Origin: Pseudarthrobacter phenanthrenivorans Sphe3
Lineage (GTDB): Bacteria > Actinomycetota > Actinomycetes > Actinomycetales > Micrococcaceae
Direction: 5' to 3'
Length of the DNA: 64,000 nt
Assembly (NCBI RefSeq): GCF_000189535.1
Contig: NC_015145.1
Coordinates: 496,001-560,000, forward strand
Part shown: piece by piece, positions 1-8,595 of the stretch
Numbering within the stretch: position 1 is the first letter of the stretch
Layout: each line of letters starts with the position of its first letter
Translations under genes and position numbers: made by a program
Notes under the pieces: generated by a model
The model's database searches: none
The model's input: only the letters and a program-made list of their open reading frames with translations
What the model was told of the DNA's origin: nothing

Positions 1-60
1 TCACTTTTCCCAATCGAGTGAGCGAGGGTCCGGCCAAAAGCAGCATTAAGTGAGAGAGCG
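1..60 (-). repeat. Copy of the CGCTCTCTCA-type interspersed repeat
   Basis: Read on the minus strand, this stretch begins CGCTCTCTCACTTAATGC, followed by TGCTTTTGGCC and a second, degenerate CGCTCACTCGATT about 36 bases later. The same unit occurs as a 32-bp-period array at 31321-31400. Both lie in non-coding DNA beyond a transcription unit: here after the permease stop codon, there after the tRNA-Phe terminator. The function is unknown. No open reading frame or transposase is associated with it. Confidence 0.6.
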
Positions 61-92
61 CCGGGCGGGCGTTGGGCCTGGAGAGTGTTTGC

Positions 93-1574
93 CTAGGGGG
101 ATGTGGTGACCAGCGGCAACGGTGAGGTCTCGTCCACAAGCTCCGCCCGCCGTCGTCCGTCACCCTTGACCCACAGCCGGAACGCCAGAACCAGCAACGC
201 GAGCCAGGTCCCGCCCACGTAGAGCGCGATGCGCGTGTCCTCGAACGCGCCCAGGACGGCGATCACCAGCGCCATGAAGGCGATGGTGAGAAGGGAGGCG
301 GCGGGCCACCACGGCGAAGGGAATTCGGACGCCGGCAGGCCAGTCCGTACGATCTCCCGCTTCATGGCGACGTGCGAGGCGAGGATCATCACCCACACCC
401 ACACGGTGGCGAACGTGGCAATGGAGGCAATGAGGACAAACACGTTTTCCGGGATGACGGCGTTGAGGACCACGCCCACCAGGAGGATCGCGGCCATCAT
501 CACCACCGTCATCCAAGGGACGCCGTGCCTGGACACTTTGCCGAAGGCAGCGGGGGCGTGGCCTTGGCGGGACAGGCCGAAGAGGATGCGTCCGGCGCCG
601 AAAATGTCGCTGTTGATGGCGGAGAGCGCGGCGGTGATCACCACAGCGTTGAGGATGTGTGGTGCCCCCGGGACGCCCAGCCCGCTGAAGATCTGGACGA
701 AGGGGCTGCCGTTGCTGCCGATCGCGTCCCACGGGAAGAGGCTCATGAGCACCCCCAGCGTCAGGACGTAGAACAGCAGGACGCGCACCGGAACAGTGTT
801 GACGGCCTTGGGGATGACTTGCTTGGGGTTCGCGGCCTCGCCGGCCGTGATGCCGAGCGTCTCGATCCCACCGAACGCAAACATCACGACGGCGAAGGAT
901 GCGAGCAGCCCCTCAAAGCCGAACGGGAAGAATCCCCCGTGTTCAACCAGGTTGCCGAGGCCCGGCGCACCGGTGGAGTCCCCGGCCTGGAAGCCGAAAG
1001 CGATGATGGCTGCCCCGCCGGCGATCATGGCGATGATGGCCGCCACCTTGACCAGCGAGAACCAGAATTCCAGCTCGCCGAAGACCTTGACGCTGAGCAG
1101 GTTGAGCGCGGCCAGGAAAAGGATGATGGCCAGGATCCAGATCCAGCGTTCAACCTGCGGGAACCAGAAGCCCATGTAGATGCTGAATGCGGTGACGTCG
1201 GCGATGGCCACGATCGCCATTTCGAAGACGTAGGTCCAGCCGGTCACAAAGCCGGCCAGCGGGCCGAGGTAGCGGCTGGCGTACTGGCCGAACGAGCCGG
1301 AGACGGGATGCCGCACGGCCATCTCGCCGAGGGCCCGCATCACCATGAACACCGCCGCGCCGCCGATGACGTAGGCCAGCAGGACGGCAGGGCCGGCTTT
1401 TTGGATGGCCGAGGCTGAACCGTAGAAAAGGCCCGTACCGATCGCCGAGCCCAGCGCCATGAACCGGATGTGGCGCACGTTCAGGCCCCGGTTGAGGACG
1501 CTTCCGACGGCGGATGTTGCGGTTTGCCGGGCGGCCGGACTTCCGTTCCGGGTTGGGCTTGGTGCTGGTTGCAT
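93..1574 (-). CDS. APC-family amino acid permease, probably histidine uptake
   Basis: A 493-aa, very hydrophobic protein predicted to have about 12 membrane helices. It has the amino-acid transporter (AAT) subfamily hallmarks near the N-terminus: [12 protein letters not shown] at residues 42-53 and [19 protein letters not shown] at 81-99. Family members import amino acids with protons (GABA, proline, aromatic and histidine permeases). The substrate cannot be read from sequence; histidine is inferred because hutU, hutH and an IclR regulator follow on the other strand. The ATG at 1574 is preceded by AGAAGG at a good distance. Both cytosolic termini are hydrophilic and low in conservation. Confidence 0.85.
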   Translation of the reverse strand: MQPAPSPTRNGSPAARQTATSAVGSVLNRGLNVRHIRFMALGSAIGTGLFYGSASAIQKAGPAVLLAYVIGGAAVFMVMRALGEMAVRHPVSGSFGQYASRYLGPLAGFVTGWTYVFEMAIVAIADVTAFSIYMGFWFPQVERWIWILAIILFLAALNLLSVKVFGELEFWFSLVKVAAIIAMIAGGAAIIAFGFQAGDSTGAPGLGNLVEHGGFFPFGFEGLLASFAVVMFAFGGIETLGITAGEAANPKQVIPKAVNTVPVRVLLFYVLTLGVLMSLFPWDAIGSNGSPFVQIFSGLGVPGAPHILNAVVITAALSAINSDIFGAGRILFGLSRQGHAPAAFGKVSRHGVPWMTVVMMAAILLVGVVLNAVIPENVFVLIASIATFATVWVWVMILASHVAMKREIVRTGLPASEFPSPWWPAASLLTIAFMALVIAVLGAFEDTRIALYVGGTWLALLVLAFRLWVKGDGRRRAELVDETSPLPLVTTSP

Positions 1575-1818
1575 GTGAATAACCTTCTCGTCATTGGGAG
1601 GGGAACCGCTAACCAGCAGACCACTTTGCCGGGCGACGTGATGTGCCTCACGGTGGCTTGGTGTCTTTCATTCCAGATTGGACAGGTCGCTGCTTTCCGG
1701 TTCAGGTGGCGCGGGAAGGTGCCGCGATATCCACATAGGCAGGGATGCCGGATGATTGGGCATCCAGGGACCAGGTCCTTGCTCCTCCAGCGCCTTCATC
1801 GCCGGGGAATGGCGCCGT
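1575..1818. other. Intergenic leader of the permease, no gene seen
   Basis: About 240 bases between the permease start and the end of the HhH gene. It should contain the permease promoter. I see no hairpin, riboswitch or convincing reading frame; the frames that cross it lack an RBS and are shadows. Confidence 0.5.
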
Positions 1819-2031
1819 TCAAGGCTGGAAGGTAAGTCCGCGCTCCAAAGCAGCCGCTTCAAGGAGCCGAACGGCCTTCGGGCCGATGCCGTGCATTGCC
1901 AGCAGTTTCCTGCGGCCAAGTGCAGCTGCCTCGGCCAGGGAAGTGATTCCTGCCTGGAGCAGGGCGCACTCGGCGGGCCGGCCAACAGGGGGCAGGTCCC
2001 CGTTCCGCGCAGGAACGTCCCGGGTGCTCAT
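1819..2031 (-). CDS. Small helix-hairpin-helix DNA-binding protein
   Basis: A 70-aa protein starting MSTRDVPARN. Residues 43-61 (LLAMHGIGPKAVRLLEAAA) form a helix-hairpin-helix with the GIG hairpin, followed by a short tail. HhH motifs bind the DNA backbone non-specifically and also occur in the RNA polymerase alpha C-terminal domain, which the N-terminal half (LLQAGITSLAEAAALGRRKLL) resembles. A longer frame continues upstream to 2157, but its extra 42 residues look like translated intergenic DNA, so the internal ATG is chosen. The RBS is weak. The gene is divergent from the IclR gene; its role is unknown. Confidence 0.7.
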   Translation of the reverse strand: MSTRDVPARNGDLPPVGRPAECALLQAGITSLAEAAALGRRKLLAMHGIGPKAVRLLEAAALERGLTFQP

Positions 2032-2259
2032 GCCTGGCCCAATTGATGGGCAACTGCGGCGGCTCCAACGGCCTTCATTGTGGTACTGGACGGCATAAAC
2101 CCAGCGTACGGCAGCAGGGTTGATGGACGGGAGGCGACTGTCCGGCATACCAGACACCTTGCGCGCGTTCCAGAGTGTTATGAGCCCGCAGGAGGCGCAA
2201 GCTTAAGTACGGGATCTCGGACAGCTCCGGGGGTCCGGCATAACCAAGGAGGACAGGTG

Positions 2260-3102
2260 TTGACTACGGAGGCAGGGGCGCAGGCCGGCAGCGGCATGAA
2301 AGCGGCGCCGAAGGCGGCCACGAAGGTGACGTCCAAGGTCCCCGCCGCAGAGAACACGCTGCGCATCCTCAAACTGCTGGCATCGCGGCGGGGTCCCATG
2401 GCGGCGTCCCAAATTGCGTCTTCCCTGGGCCTGCCCCGCTCCAGCGTCTATCACCTGCTGGGCGTGATGGAGGCCAACGGCTTTGTGCTCCACCTGCACG
2501 AGGAGCAGCGGTACGGGCTGGGCATCAGCGCGTTCGAGCTCAGTTCCGCCTACTCCAGGCAGGAGCCGCTGTCGCGGCTGGGCCGTCCGCTGCTTGCTTC
2601 CCTGGTGGACGCGCTCGGCGAGAGTTCCCACCTGGCGGTGCTCCACGGGCGGGACGTGCTGTACATCGTGGAGGAACGGGCCAAAAACCGCCCCTCCCTG
2701 GTGACCGACGTCGGCGTCCGGCTTCCCAGCCACCTCACCGCCAGCGGCCGTGCCATCCTGGCGGCGCTGCCCAAGTCCCAGGTGCGTGCGCTGTATCCGA
2801 ATGCCGCGGCCTTTACTGCCCGGCATGAGGTGGAAGGCGCCATCATGAAGTACTCCGCGCTGTCCTCGCACCTGGACCAGGTCAGGCAGCGCGGCTACGC
2901 CACCGAACACGGCGAGGTCACGCCCGGCTTCGGCTCCATCGCCGCCGCAGTCACGGACCACCTGGGATGGCCGACGGCGGCAGTCGCCGTGACGTTCCTC
3001 GAGGACAAAGTGCCGGCAGAGCAGTGGCCCGTCCTGGCTGGGCGCGTCCAGAAGGTCGCCGACGAACTCTCGGTCCGGCTCCACGGCCGGCCCGCAAAGT
3101 AG
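2260..3102 (+). CDS. IclR-family transcriptional regulator of the hut genes
   Basis: A 280-aa regulator. Residues about 30-80 form a winged helix-turn-helix (LASRRGPMAASQIASSLGLP, then SSVYHLLGVMEANGFV). Residues about 100-275 form the IclR effector domain, with the usual conserved stretches (HLTASGRAILAALP; RGYATEHGEVTPGFGSIAA). The start is set at TTG 2260 because AAGGAGG at 2246-2252 lies seven bases upstream; the adjacent in-frame GTG 2257 is too close. The reading frame extends upstream to 2080 without an RBS. It precedes hutU on the same strand, so control of histidine breakdown, possibly by urocanate or histidine, is inferred. Confidence 0.88.
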   Translation: MTTEAGAQAGSGMKAAPKAATKVTSKVPAAENTLRILKLLASRRGPMAASQIASSLGLPRSSVYHLLGVMEANGFVLHLHEEQRYGLGISAFELSSAYSRQEPLSRLGRPLLASLVDALGESSHLAVLHGRDVLYIVEERAKNRPSLVTDVGVRLPSHLTASGRAILAALPKSQVRALYPNAAAFTARHEVEGAIMKYSALSSHLDQVRQRGYATEHGEVTPGFGSIAAAVTDHLGWPTAAVAVTFLEDKVPAEQWPVLAGRVQKVADELSVRLHGRPAK

Positions 3103-3121
3103 CCCCAAACCCCAATTTTCC

Positions 3122-3170
3122 CTATCACTCCTGGTCCCCATTCGGGCCCTTTGACGGCGACAAGTGATAG
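3122..3170 (+). promoter_or_regulatory. Widely spaced inverted repeat upstream of hutU
   Basis: CTATCACT at 3122-3129 and its exact complement AGTGATAG at 3163-3170 sit 33 bases apart, so their centres are 41 bases apart, close to four helical turns. The location just after iclR and before hutU suits paired operator half-sites for a dimer-of-dimers regulator such as IclR. This is inference; the loop is long for a terminator and there is no T-run. Confidence 0.4.
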
Positions 3171-3228
3171 CGCAAGCGGGGGTGGGGAACCGTCTGGAAT
3201 GCCGGACAGGGCCCTTCCTAAACCTCTA

Positions 3229-3253
3229 TAAAGCCCTACCGCAACGGGCTTTA
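3229..3253 (+). promoter_or_regulatory. Inverted repeat in the hutU promoter region
   Basis: TAAAGCCC at 3229-3236 pairs perfectly with GGGCTTTA at 3246-3253 across a 9-base loop. It overlaps a -10-like TATAAA at 3227-3232 and lies about 50 bases before the hutU start. It could be an operator or a leader hairpin. The following GTTGATACAG is not a T-tract, so a classical terminator is less likely. Confidence 0.4.
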
Positions 3254-3303
3254 GTTGATACAGAACTTCTTCCACACCACAGACACCAAGAAAAGGAGCC
3301 ACC

Positions 3304-5010
3304 ATGGCACCCGCCGATTTCACCACCGGTGCCCGCCCGGTCAAAGCAGCCCGCGGCACTGAGCTCACCGCCAAGTCCTGGCAGACCGAAGCCCCGCTGC
3401 GCATGCTGATGAACAACCTGGACCCGGAAGTGGCAGAACGCCCCGATGACCTGGTGGTCTACGGCGGCACCGGCCGCGCCGTCCGGTCCTGGGCCGCCTT
3501 TGACGCCATCACCCGCACCTTGGAAACCATGGAAAAGGACGAGACCCTCCTGGTCCAGTCGGGCAAGCCCGTGGGTGTCTTCCGCACCAACGAGTGGGCC
3601 CCTCGCGTGCTGCTGGCCAACTCCAACCTGGTGGGGGACTGGGCCAACTGGCCCGAGTTCCGCCGGCTCGAGGCCGAAGGCCTTATGATGTACGGCCAGA
3701 TGACCGCCGGGTCCTGGATTTACATCGGCACCCAGGGCATCCTGCAGGGCACGTTCGAAACCTTCGCCGCAATCGCCCGCAAGCTGACCGGAGACGAGAA
3801 CGGCACCCTCGCCGGCACGCTGACCCTGACAGGAGGCTGCGGCGGCATGGGCGGCGCCCAGCCGCTGGCCGTGACCCTGAACGAGGGCGCCTGCCTGATT
3901 GTCGACGTCGACGAGACTCGCCTGCGCCGCCGCGCCGGCAAGCGCTACCTGGACGAGGTCGAAACAGACCTCGACGCCGCCATCGCCAAGGTGCTCAAGG
4001 CCAAGGAAGAGCGCCGCGGCTGGTCCGTGGGCTACGTGGGCAACGCTGCCGAGGTCTTCCCCGAGATCCTTCGCCGCCACCAGGCCGGCGAACTCACGGT
4101 GGACATCGTCACCGACCAGACCTCCGCCCACGATCCGCTCTCCTACCTGCCTGAGGGAATCTCCGTGGCCGAGTGGCACCGGGAAGCCGAAGCCGACCCG
4201 GAAGGATTCACCAAGAAGGCACAGGCATCGATGGCCAAGCACGTCCAGGCCATGGTGGAATTCCAGGACGCCGGCGCCGAGGTCTTTGACTACGGCAACT
4301 CCATCCGCGACGAAGCCCGCAAAGGCGGCTACGCCCGCGCCTTCGAGTTCCCCGGCTTCGTTCCCGCCTACATCCGTCCGCTGTTCTGCGAAGGGCTGGG
4401 CCCGTTCCGTTGGGTGGCGCTCTCCGGGGACCCCGAAGACATCCGCGTCACGGACGAGGCGATCAAGGAACTGTTCCCGGAGAACAAGCACCTGCACCGG
4501 TGGATTGACGCCGCCGGTGAACGCGTGGAGTTCGAGGGCCTCCCGGCGCGCATCTGCTGGTTGGGCTACGGCGAACGCCACAAGGCCGGCCTGCTGTTCA
4601 ACCAGCTGGTGAAGGAAGGGAAGGTCAAGGCCCCCATCGTCATCGGCCGCGACCACCTGGACTCCGGCTCGGTGGCCTCCCCGTACCGCGAAACGGAAGC
4701 CATGGCCGACGGCTCGGACGCCATCGCCGACTGGCCGCTGCTGAACGCCCTGCTCAACACCGCTTCCGGTGCCACCTGGGTTTCCCTGCACCACGGCGGC
4801 GGCGTGGGCATCGGCCGCTCCATTCACGCAGGCCAGGTCTCAGTCGCCGACGGCACCGACCTCGCGGCGCAGAAGCTCGAGCGCCTCCTCACCAACGACC
4901 CCGGCATGGGCGTCATCCGCCACGCCGACGCCGGCTATGAACGAGCCCTCGACGTCGCCAAGGAACGCGGCGTCCGCATCCCGATGCAAGAGTCTTCCGA
5001 GACCAACTAG
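3304..5010 (+). CDS. hutU: Urocanate hydratase
   Basis: Second enzyme of histidine catabolism: urocanate plus water gives imidazolonepropionate, using tightly bound NAD as an electrophile, in the cytosol. The 568-aa length fits the family (about 550-560). Diagnostic blocks are VYGGTGRA (52-59), [17 protein letters not shown] (134-150) and the NAD-binding [13 protein letters not shown] (177-189). Cys418 in [17 protein letters not shown] matches the position of the essential family cysteine (Cys410 in Pseudomonas). AAAAGGAG lies just before ATG 3304. Translation stops at 5010, 90 bases before hutH, with a strong palindrome between. Co-transcription with hutH is likely. Confidence 0.98.
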   Translation: MAPADFTTGARPVKAARGTELTAKSWQTEAPLRMLMNNLDPEVAERPDDLVVYGGTGRAVRSWAAFDAITRTLETMEKDETLLVQSGKPVGVFRTNEWAPRVLLANSNLVGDWANWPEFRRLEAEGLMMYGQMTAGSWIYIGTQGILQGTFETFAAIARKLTGDENGTLAGTLTLTGGCGGMGGAQPLAVTLNEGACLIVDVDETRLRRRAGKRYLDEVETDLDAAIAKVLKAKEERRGWSVGYVGNAAEVFPEILRRHQAGELTVDIVTDQTSAHDPLSYLPEGISVAEWHREAEADPEGFTKKAQASMAKHVQAMVEFQDAGAEVFDYGNSIRDEARKGGYARAFEFPGFVPAYIRPLFCEGLGPFRWVALSGDPEDIRVTDEAIKELFPENKHLHRWIDAAGERVEFEGLPARICWLGYGERHKAGLLFNQLVKEGKVKAPIVIGRDHLDSGSVASPYRETEAMADGSDAIADWPLLNALLNTASGATWVSLHHGGGVGIGRSIHAGQVSVADGTDLAAQKLERLLTNDPGMGVIRHADAGYERALDVAKERGVRIPMQESSETN

Positions 5011-5013
5011 TCC

Positions 5014-5073
5014 ATCGATTGCTCCGTACCTGTCGTTTAGAGCCCTGAAAACGACAGATACGGAGCAATCGAT
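5014..5073 (+). repeat. Long near-perfect palindrome between hutU and hutH
   Basis: The left arm, 5014-5038, starts ATCGATTGCTCCGTACC and ends TGTCGTTT. The right arm, 5049-5073, is its complement at 24 of 25 positions; the single mismatch pairs C5029/C5030 region with A5058. The loop is AGAGCCCTGA. The arms are about 44-48% GC, clearly below the surrounding genes. No T-run follows, so it is not a standard terminator. It may be a REP-like mobile palindrome, a processing site, or a stabilising/attenuating hairpin within the hutU-hutH transcript. Confidence 0.85.
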
Positions 5074-5100
5074 CACCACACACCACAAAAAGTAGGAATC

Positions 5101-6693
5101 ATGACCCTAACAACCCACGAACCGCTGACCGTCACCCTCGGCTCCAGCGGCGTCACGCCCGAGGATGTGCTCGCCGTCGCGCGCCACGACGCCAAAGTGG
5201 CCGTCTCCGCGGAAGCGCTGGAAACAGTGGCCAAGGTCCGCGCCCACATCGACGACCTCGCCGCCAGTGATACCCCCGCCTACGGCATCTCCACCGGATT
5301 CGGTGCCCTTGCCAACCGCCACATCCCGAATGAGCTGCGCACCCAGCTCCAGAAGAGCCTAATCCGCAGCCACGCCGCCGGGATGGGACCTGCCGTCGAG
5401 CGCGAAGTGGTGCGCGGCATCATGTTCCTGCGCGCCAAGACCTTAGCCTCCGGCCGCACCGGCGTCCGTCCCGTGGTCCTGCAGACCATGGTTGACCTGC
5501 TGAACGCCGGCATCACGCCCGTGGTCCGCGAATTCGGTTCGCTCGGCTGCTCCGGCGACCTTGCACCGCTATCCCACTGCGCGCTGGTCCTGATGGGCGA
5601 GGGTGAGGCGGAAGGGCCCGACGGCGTAACGTACGGCGGTCGGGGAGAGCGGCCTGTCGCGGAGCTGCTTGCAGCGCACGGCATTGAGCCGGTCACCCTT
5701 GCTGAAAAGGAAGGGCTGGCGCTGGTCAACGGCACGGAGGGCATGCTGGGCATGCTCCTCATGGCTATCGCGGACCTTCGGCAGCTGCTGACGACGGCGG
5801 ACATCACCGCTGCGATGAGCGTCGAGGCGCTGCTGGGCACCGACCAGGTGTTCCTGCCCGAGCTGCATGCCGCGTTGCGTCCGCACCCGGGGCAGGCCGC
5901 AAGTGCAGATAACATGCTGCGCGTGCTGTCCGACTCCCCGATCGTGGCGTCGCACAAGGTGGGCGACTCCCGGGTGCAGGACGCCTACTCACTCCGCTGC
6001 GCGCCGCAGGTTGCCGGGGCTGTCCGGGACACGGTGGACCATGCGGACCTGGTGGCGTCCCGGGAACTCGCCGCCGCCATCGACAACCCGGTGGTCCTGC
6101 CTGACGGGCGGGTCAGCTCCAACGGAAACTTCCATGGCGCCCCGGTGGCGTATGTCCTGGATTTCCTGGCCATCGCCGTGGCCGACCTCAGCTCCATTGT
6201 CGAACGGCGCACGGACAGGATGCTCGATCCGGCCCGTTCCCACGGCCTGCCGGCCTTCCTCGCGGCCGATCCCGGCGTGGATTCCGGGCTGATGATTGCG
6301 CAATACACCCAGGCCGGGCTCGTCTCGGACAACAAGCGGCTCGCCGTCCCGGCATCAGTGGACTCCATTCCCAGCTCGGCCATGCAGGAGGACCATGTGT
6401 CCATGGGCTGGCACGCGGCACGCAAGCTGCGAAAGGCTGTTGAGAACCTGCGCCGCGTCCTGGCCATCGAGCTGGTGACGTCGGCACGGGCCCTCGATAT
6501 CCGCACCCAGCTCTCCGGCGGGGTGCTGACGCCGGGTCCGGCCGGAGCCGCCGTCGTCGAGGCCCTGCGGAATGTTGTGGCAGGTGCCGGGACGGACCGG
6601 TTCCTCTCACCTGAGCTGGAGGCCGCAGACCGATTGGTTGCTGCTGGGGAGGTGCGCCGCGCGGCTGAATCAGCCGTTGGAAAGCTGGCCTGA
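5101..6693 (+). CDS. hutH: Histidine ammonia-lyase
   Basis: First step of histidine degradation: L-histidine to trans-urocanate plus ammonia. At 530 aa it is slightly longer than typical family members (about 510). It has the catalytic YGISTGFG block (Tyr61) and the MIO cofactor region GSLGCSGDLAPLSH. Residues 150-152 here are Cys-Ser-Gly rather than the commoner Ala-Ser-Gly that cyclises to the MIO group. The surrounding residues are intact, so I expect activity. RBS GTAGGA precedes ATG 5101. It follows hutU on the same strand. Confidence 0.97.
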   Translation: MTLTTHEPLTVTLGSSGVTPEDVLAVARHDAKVAVSAEALETVAKVRAHIDDLAASDTPAYGISTGFGALANRHIPNELRTQLQKSLIRSHAAGMGPAVEREVVRGIMFLRAKTLASGRTGVRPVVLQTMVDLLNAGITPVVREFGSLGCSGDLAPLSHCALVLMGEGEAEGPDGVTYGGRGERPVAELLAAHGIEPVTLAEKEGLALVNGTEGMLGMLLMAIADLRQLLTTADITAAMSVEALLGTDQVFLPELHAALRPHPGQAASADNMLRVLSDSPIVASHKVGDSRVQDAYSLRCAPQVAGAVRDTVDHADLVASRELAAAIDNPVVLPDGRVSSNGNFHGAPVAYVLDFLAIAVADLSSIVERRTDRMLDPARSHGLPAFLAADPGVDSGLMIAQYTQAGLVSDNKRLAVPASVDSIPSSAMQEDHVSMGWHAARKLRKAVENLRRVLAIELVTSARALDIRTQLSGGVLTPGPAGAAVVEALRNVVAGAGTDRFLSPELEAADRLVAAGEVRRAAESAVGKLA

Positions 6694-6855
6694 TTCCGAA
6701 CAATCTTCAGCGCCCACTGGAAAAGTGTCCGCCTGCCGGAATTTTCTCCGACACGGCGGTACCGCGGTCCGCGAGTGTAGTAGAACTGAAGGTGTAGTGA
6801 AAGTCACATCGCAGAGGCTGTGGCGCCGAACGTATACAAAGGGGTAGAAGTTCAA

Positions 6856-7092
6856 ATGAAAGCACGTGGGGCAGTCCTATCAAGACGCAATGCCCATGCC
6901 GCCGCTGTTTCCGACTGGAGGACCCTCCATGCCGGAGACCGCGTCGAGATCATCAAGCATGCGCATGTGATTGCTGCCGGGGAGGTGGAAGAGGTATCGC
7001 AGAGCGGAAACGTTTTGTGGCTTGTGCCGGCCGGTCCGTCGGAGAAGCAGCTCTTCCTTAAATCCGACGGCGTGCAGGTGCGCCGCGGCTAG
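6856..7092 (+). CDS. Small conserved-looking protein of unknown function
   Basis: A 78-aa basic protein starting MKARGAVLSRRNAHAAAV. The C-terminal half (GDRVEIIKHAHVIAAGEVEE, then SGNVLWLVPAGPSEKQLF) alternates hydrophobic and charged residues like a small beta-barrel (SH3-like). I do not recognise the family. A GTG at 6820 in the same frame would add 12 residues, but its spacing to AGAGG is poor; ATG 6856 has AAAGGGG about 11 bases upstream. It is monocistronic, ended by a strong hairpin terminator at 7116-7151. Confidence 0.6.
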   Translation: MKARGAVLSRRNAHAAAVSDWRTLHAGDRVEIIKHAHVIAAGEVEEVSQSGNVLWLVPAGPSEKQLFLKSDGVQVRRG

Positions 7093-7115
7093 CAGCCCCC
7101 AGGACGCATCAACAG

Positions 7116-7151
7116 AAATCCCCGCTACTGCTCCAGCAGTGGCGGGGATTT
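7116..7151. terminator. Bidirectional Rho-independent terminator
   Basis: A 17-bp stem (AAATCCCCGCTACTGCT with its complement, one G-U pair) around a two-base loop at 7133-7134, ending ATTTCTTGTT on the plus strand. The A-run before it on the plus strand becomes a T-run for the minus strand. It can therefore end both the 6856 gene and the convergent gene at 7209. Confidence 0.8.
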
Positions 7152-7208
7152 CTTGTTGCCCTGAACTGCTCGGGGCAGGCCGATAACGCAGGTCTGTAAT
7201 ACCGCTTC

Positions 7209-7469
7209 CTAGGCGGCGATGGCCTCGTAGGTTTCGCCGAACGGTACGGATTCGTCCAGGGCTACCGTGTAGCGGCCCGGGTGCAGCCTGGTGACCAGGA
7301 TGCCGCAGGATGCTTCCTGGGCCGCAACTTCGATCATTTCGGCAACTGCTTCTTCAAGCCCGATGTGGACTTCCTGCGCAGTGGAAAACTCCAGGTCGAT
7401 CGACCTGGGCACCGCCATTTCGTCGGGGGCGGAAGCGGCGGTGATGCGCTCCATGGTTGCTGTCGTCAT
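7209..7469 (-). CDS. Small acidic protein of unknown function
   Basis: An 86-aa acidic protein (MTTATMERITAASAPDEMAV at the start; TRLHPGRYTVALDESVPFGE near the C-terminus). It has no signal peptide or membrane helix and no motif I recognise. It is monocistronic and convergent with the 6856 gene across a shared terminator. The coding pattern (G/C at third positions) supports it as real. The upstream AAAGTTCATTAC gives only a weak RBS. Confidence 0.55.
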   Translation of the reverse strand: MTTATMERITAASAPDEMAVPRSIDLEFSTAQEVHIGLEEAVAEMIEVAAQEASCGILVTRLHPGRYTVALDESVPFGETYEAIAA

Positions 7470-7692
7470 GTAATGAACTTTCTGTGTTTCATGCCAGATG
7501 GCCTGTCCATTCTACCGACTGCTCGTGGGAGATGTCAGATGACTGCTGTTTCTGCGGATCCGGGTGGGGGTTCCACCAGGAGGGTTTGGCGGGGCGGCCG
7601 GTCATAAAAGGGTGCGTTGGCGGCCGGGTCACGGCATCAGCCACGATGTAAACGCAACCCCGCAACATCGTCAGATCGAAGGAGATTTCCGG

Positions 7693-8568
7693 ATGAGAAT
7701 CGTGCGCCTCGGTGAAAACGGCAGGGAGCAGCCGGCCGTGTTGGTTCGGGCTGCGGACGGGCATGGCCGGCAGGACCGGTATTTCAGCCTGCTGCCCCTC
7801 ACGGAGGAGGTGGACGGGGCCTTCCTGGCGTCCGGCGGCGTGGCCAAAGTCCGGGAAGCGCTACGGGCGGGCGCGCTCCCGCTAGTGGAAGGGGCAGGGG
7901 ATCTCCGCGTCGGAGCGCCCATTGCCCGGCCGGGCGCGGTGGTTGGAATCGGCATGAACTACGCCGCGCATGCAGCGGAATCAGGGTCAGCCCCGCCTGA
8001 AATCCCCGTAGTTTTCCTCAAGCCAAGCAACACGGTCACCGGTCCCTTCGACCCCGCTCCCATCCCGCCGCGCTCGGGCAAATTCGACTGGGAGGTGGAA
8101 TTGGGAATCGTGATCGGCAGCGAGGCCAGCTACCTGCAATCCGTTGACGAGGCCAGGGGTTGCATTGCGGGATACGTCACCGCGAATGATTTCTCTGAAC
8201 GCGAGTACCAGCTGCCCGGGGCGGCAGGGCAGTGGACCAAGGGAAAGTCATTGCCCGGCTCCACGCCCCTTGGGCCGTGGCTGGTTCCGGCGGATGATAT
8301 CGACGGCGGGAACCTGCCGTTGCGGAGCTGGGTCAACGGGGAGCCGCGGCAGGATTCGGACACATCCCAGCTCATCTTCGACGCTCCCACCCTGGTGCAC
8401 CACTGCAGCCAGTACATGCGACTGGAGCCCGGTGATGTGATCATCACCGGGACTCCAGAAGGTGTTGCCCTTAGCGGCCGCTTTCCCTACCTCCAGCCGG
8501 AGGACGTCGTGGAGGTGGAAGTAGAGGGCCTGGGCCGGCAGCGCCAGGAGCTGTTCCGCGCCGGATAG
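7693..8568 (+). CDS. Fumarylacetoacetate hydrolase (FAH) family protein
   Basis: A 291-aa enzyme of the FAH superfamily, whose members hydrolyse or decarboxylate 2,4-dioxo acids and related compounds, or act as hydratases, with Mg2+. The catalytic domain starts at VVGIGMNYAAHA (83-94). It contains FDWEVELG, with metal ligands Glu134/Glu136, and NDFSER with Asp166, then GKSLPGSTPLGPW (184-196) and TGTPEGV near the end. ATG 7693 is chosen because AAGGAG lies eight bases upstream; the frame is open to 7564. The substrate is unknown; proximity to a tricarboxylate transporter hints at dicarboxylate or aromatic acid catabolism. Confidence 0.88.
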   Translation: MRIVRLGENGREQPAVLVRAADGHGRQDRYFSLLPLTEEVDGAFLASGGVAKVREALRAGALPLVEGAGDLRVGAPIARPGAVVGIGMNYAAHAAESGSAPPEIPVVFLKPSNTVTGPFDPAPIPPRSGKFDWEVELGIVIGSEASYLQSVDEARGCIAGYVTANDFSEREYQLPGAAGQWTKGKSLPGSTPLGPWLVPADDIDGGNLPLRSWVNGEPRQDSDTSQLIFDAPTLVHHCSQYMRLEPGDVIITGTPEGVALSGRFPYLQPEDVVEVEVEGLGRQRQELFRAG

Positions 8569-8595
8569 CGGCGGGATGCCCCAACGAGCGGCCGG

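Noticed and set aside
1668-1985. Minus-strand 105-aa and plus-strand 117/121-aa frames near 1.5-2.1 kb
   Set aside because: No RBS, mutual overlap and no similarity; the HhH gene at 1819-2031 accounts for the coding signal.
2080-2259. N-terminal extension of the IclR protein to 340 aa
   Set aside because: No RBS at 2080; the strong AAGGAGG sits before TTG 2260, and the extra residues do not look like a domain.
3226-4827. 533-aa minus-strand open frame across hutU
   Set aside because: It is the antisense shadow of hutU. It is Gly/Val/His-rich, has no RBS and resembles no known protein.
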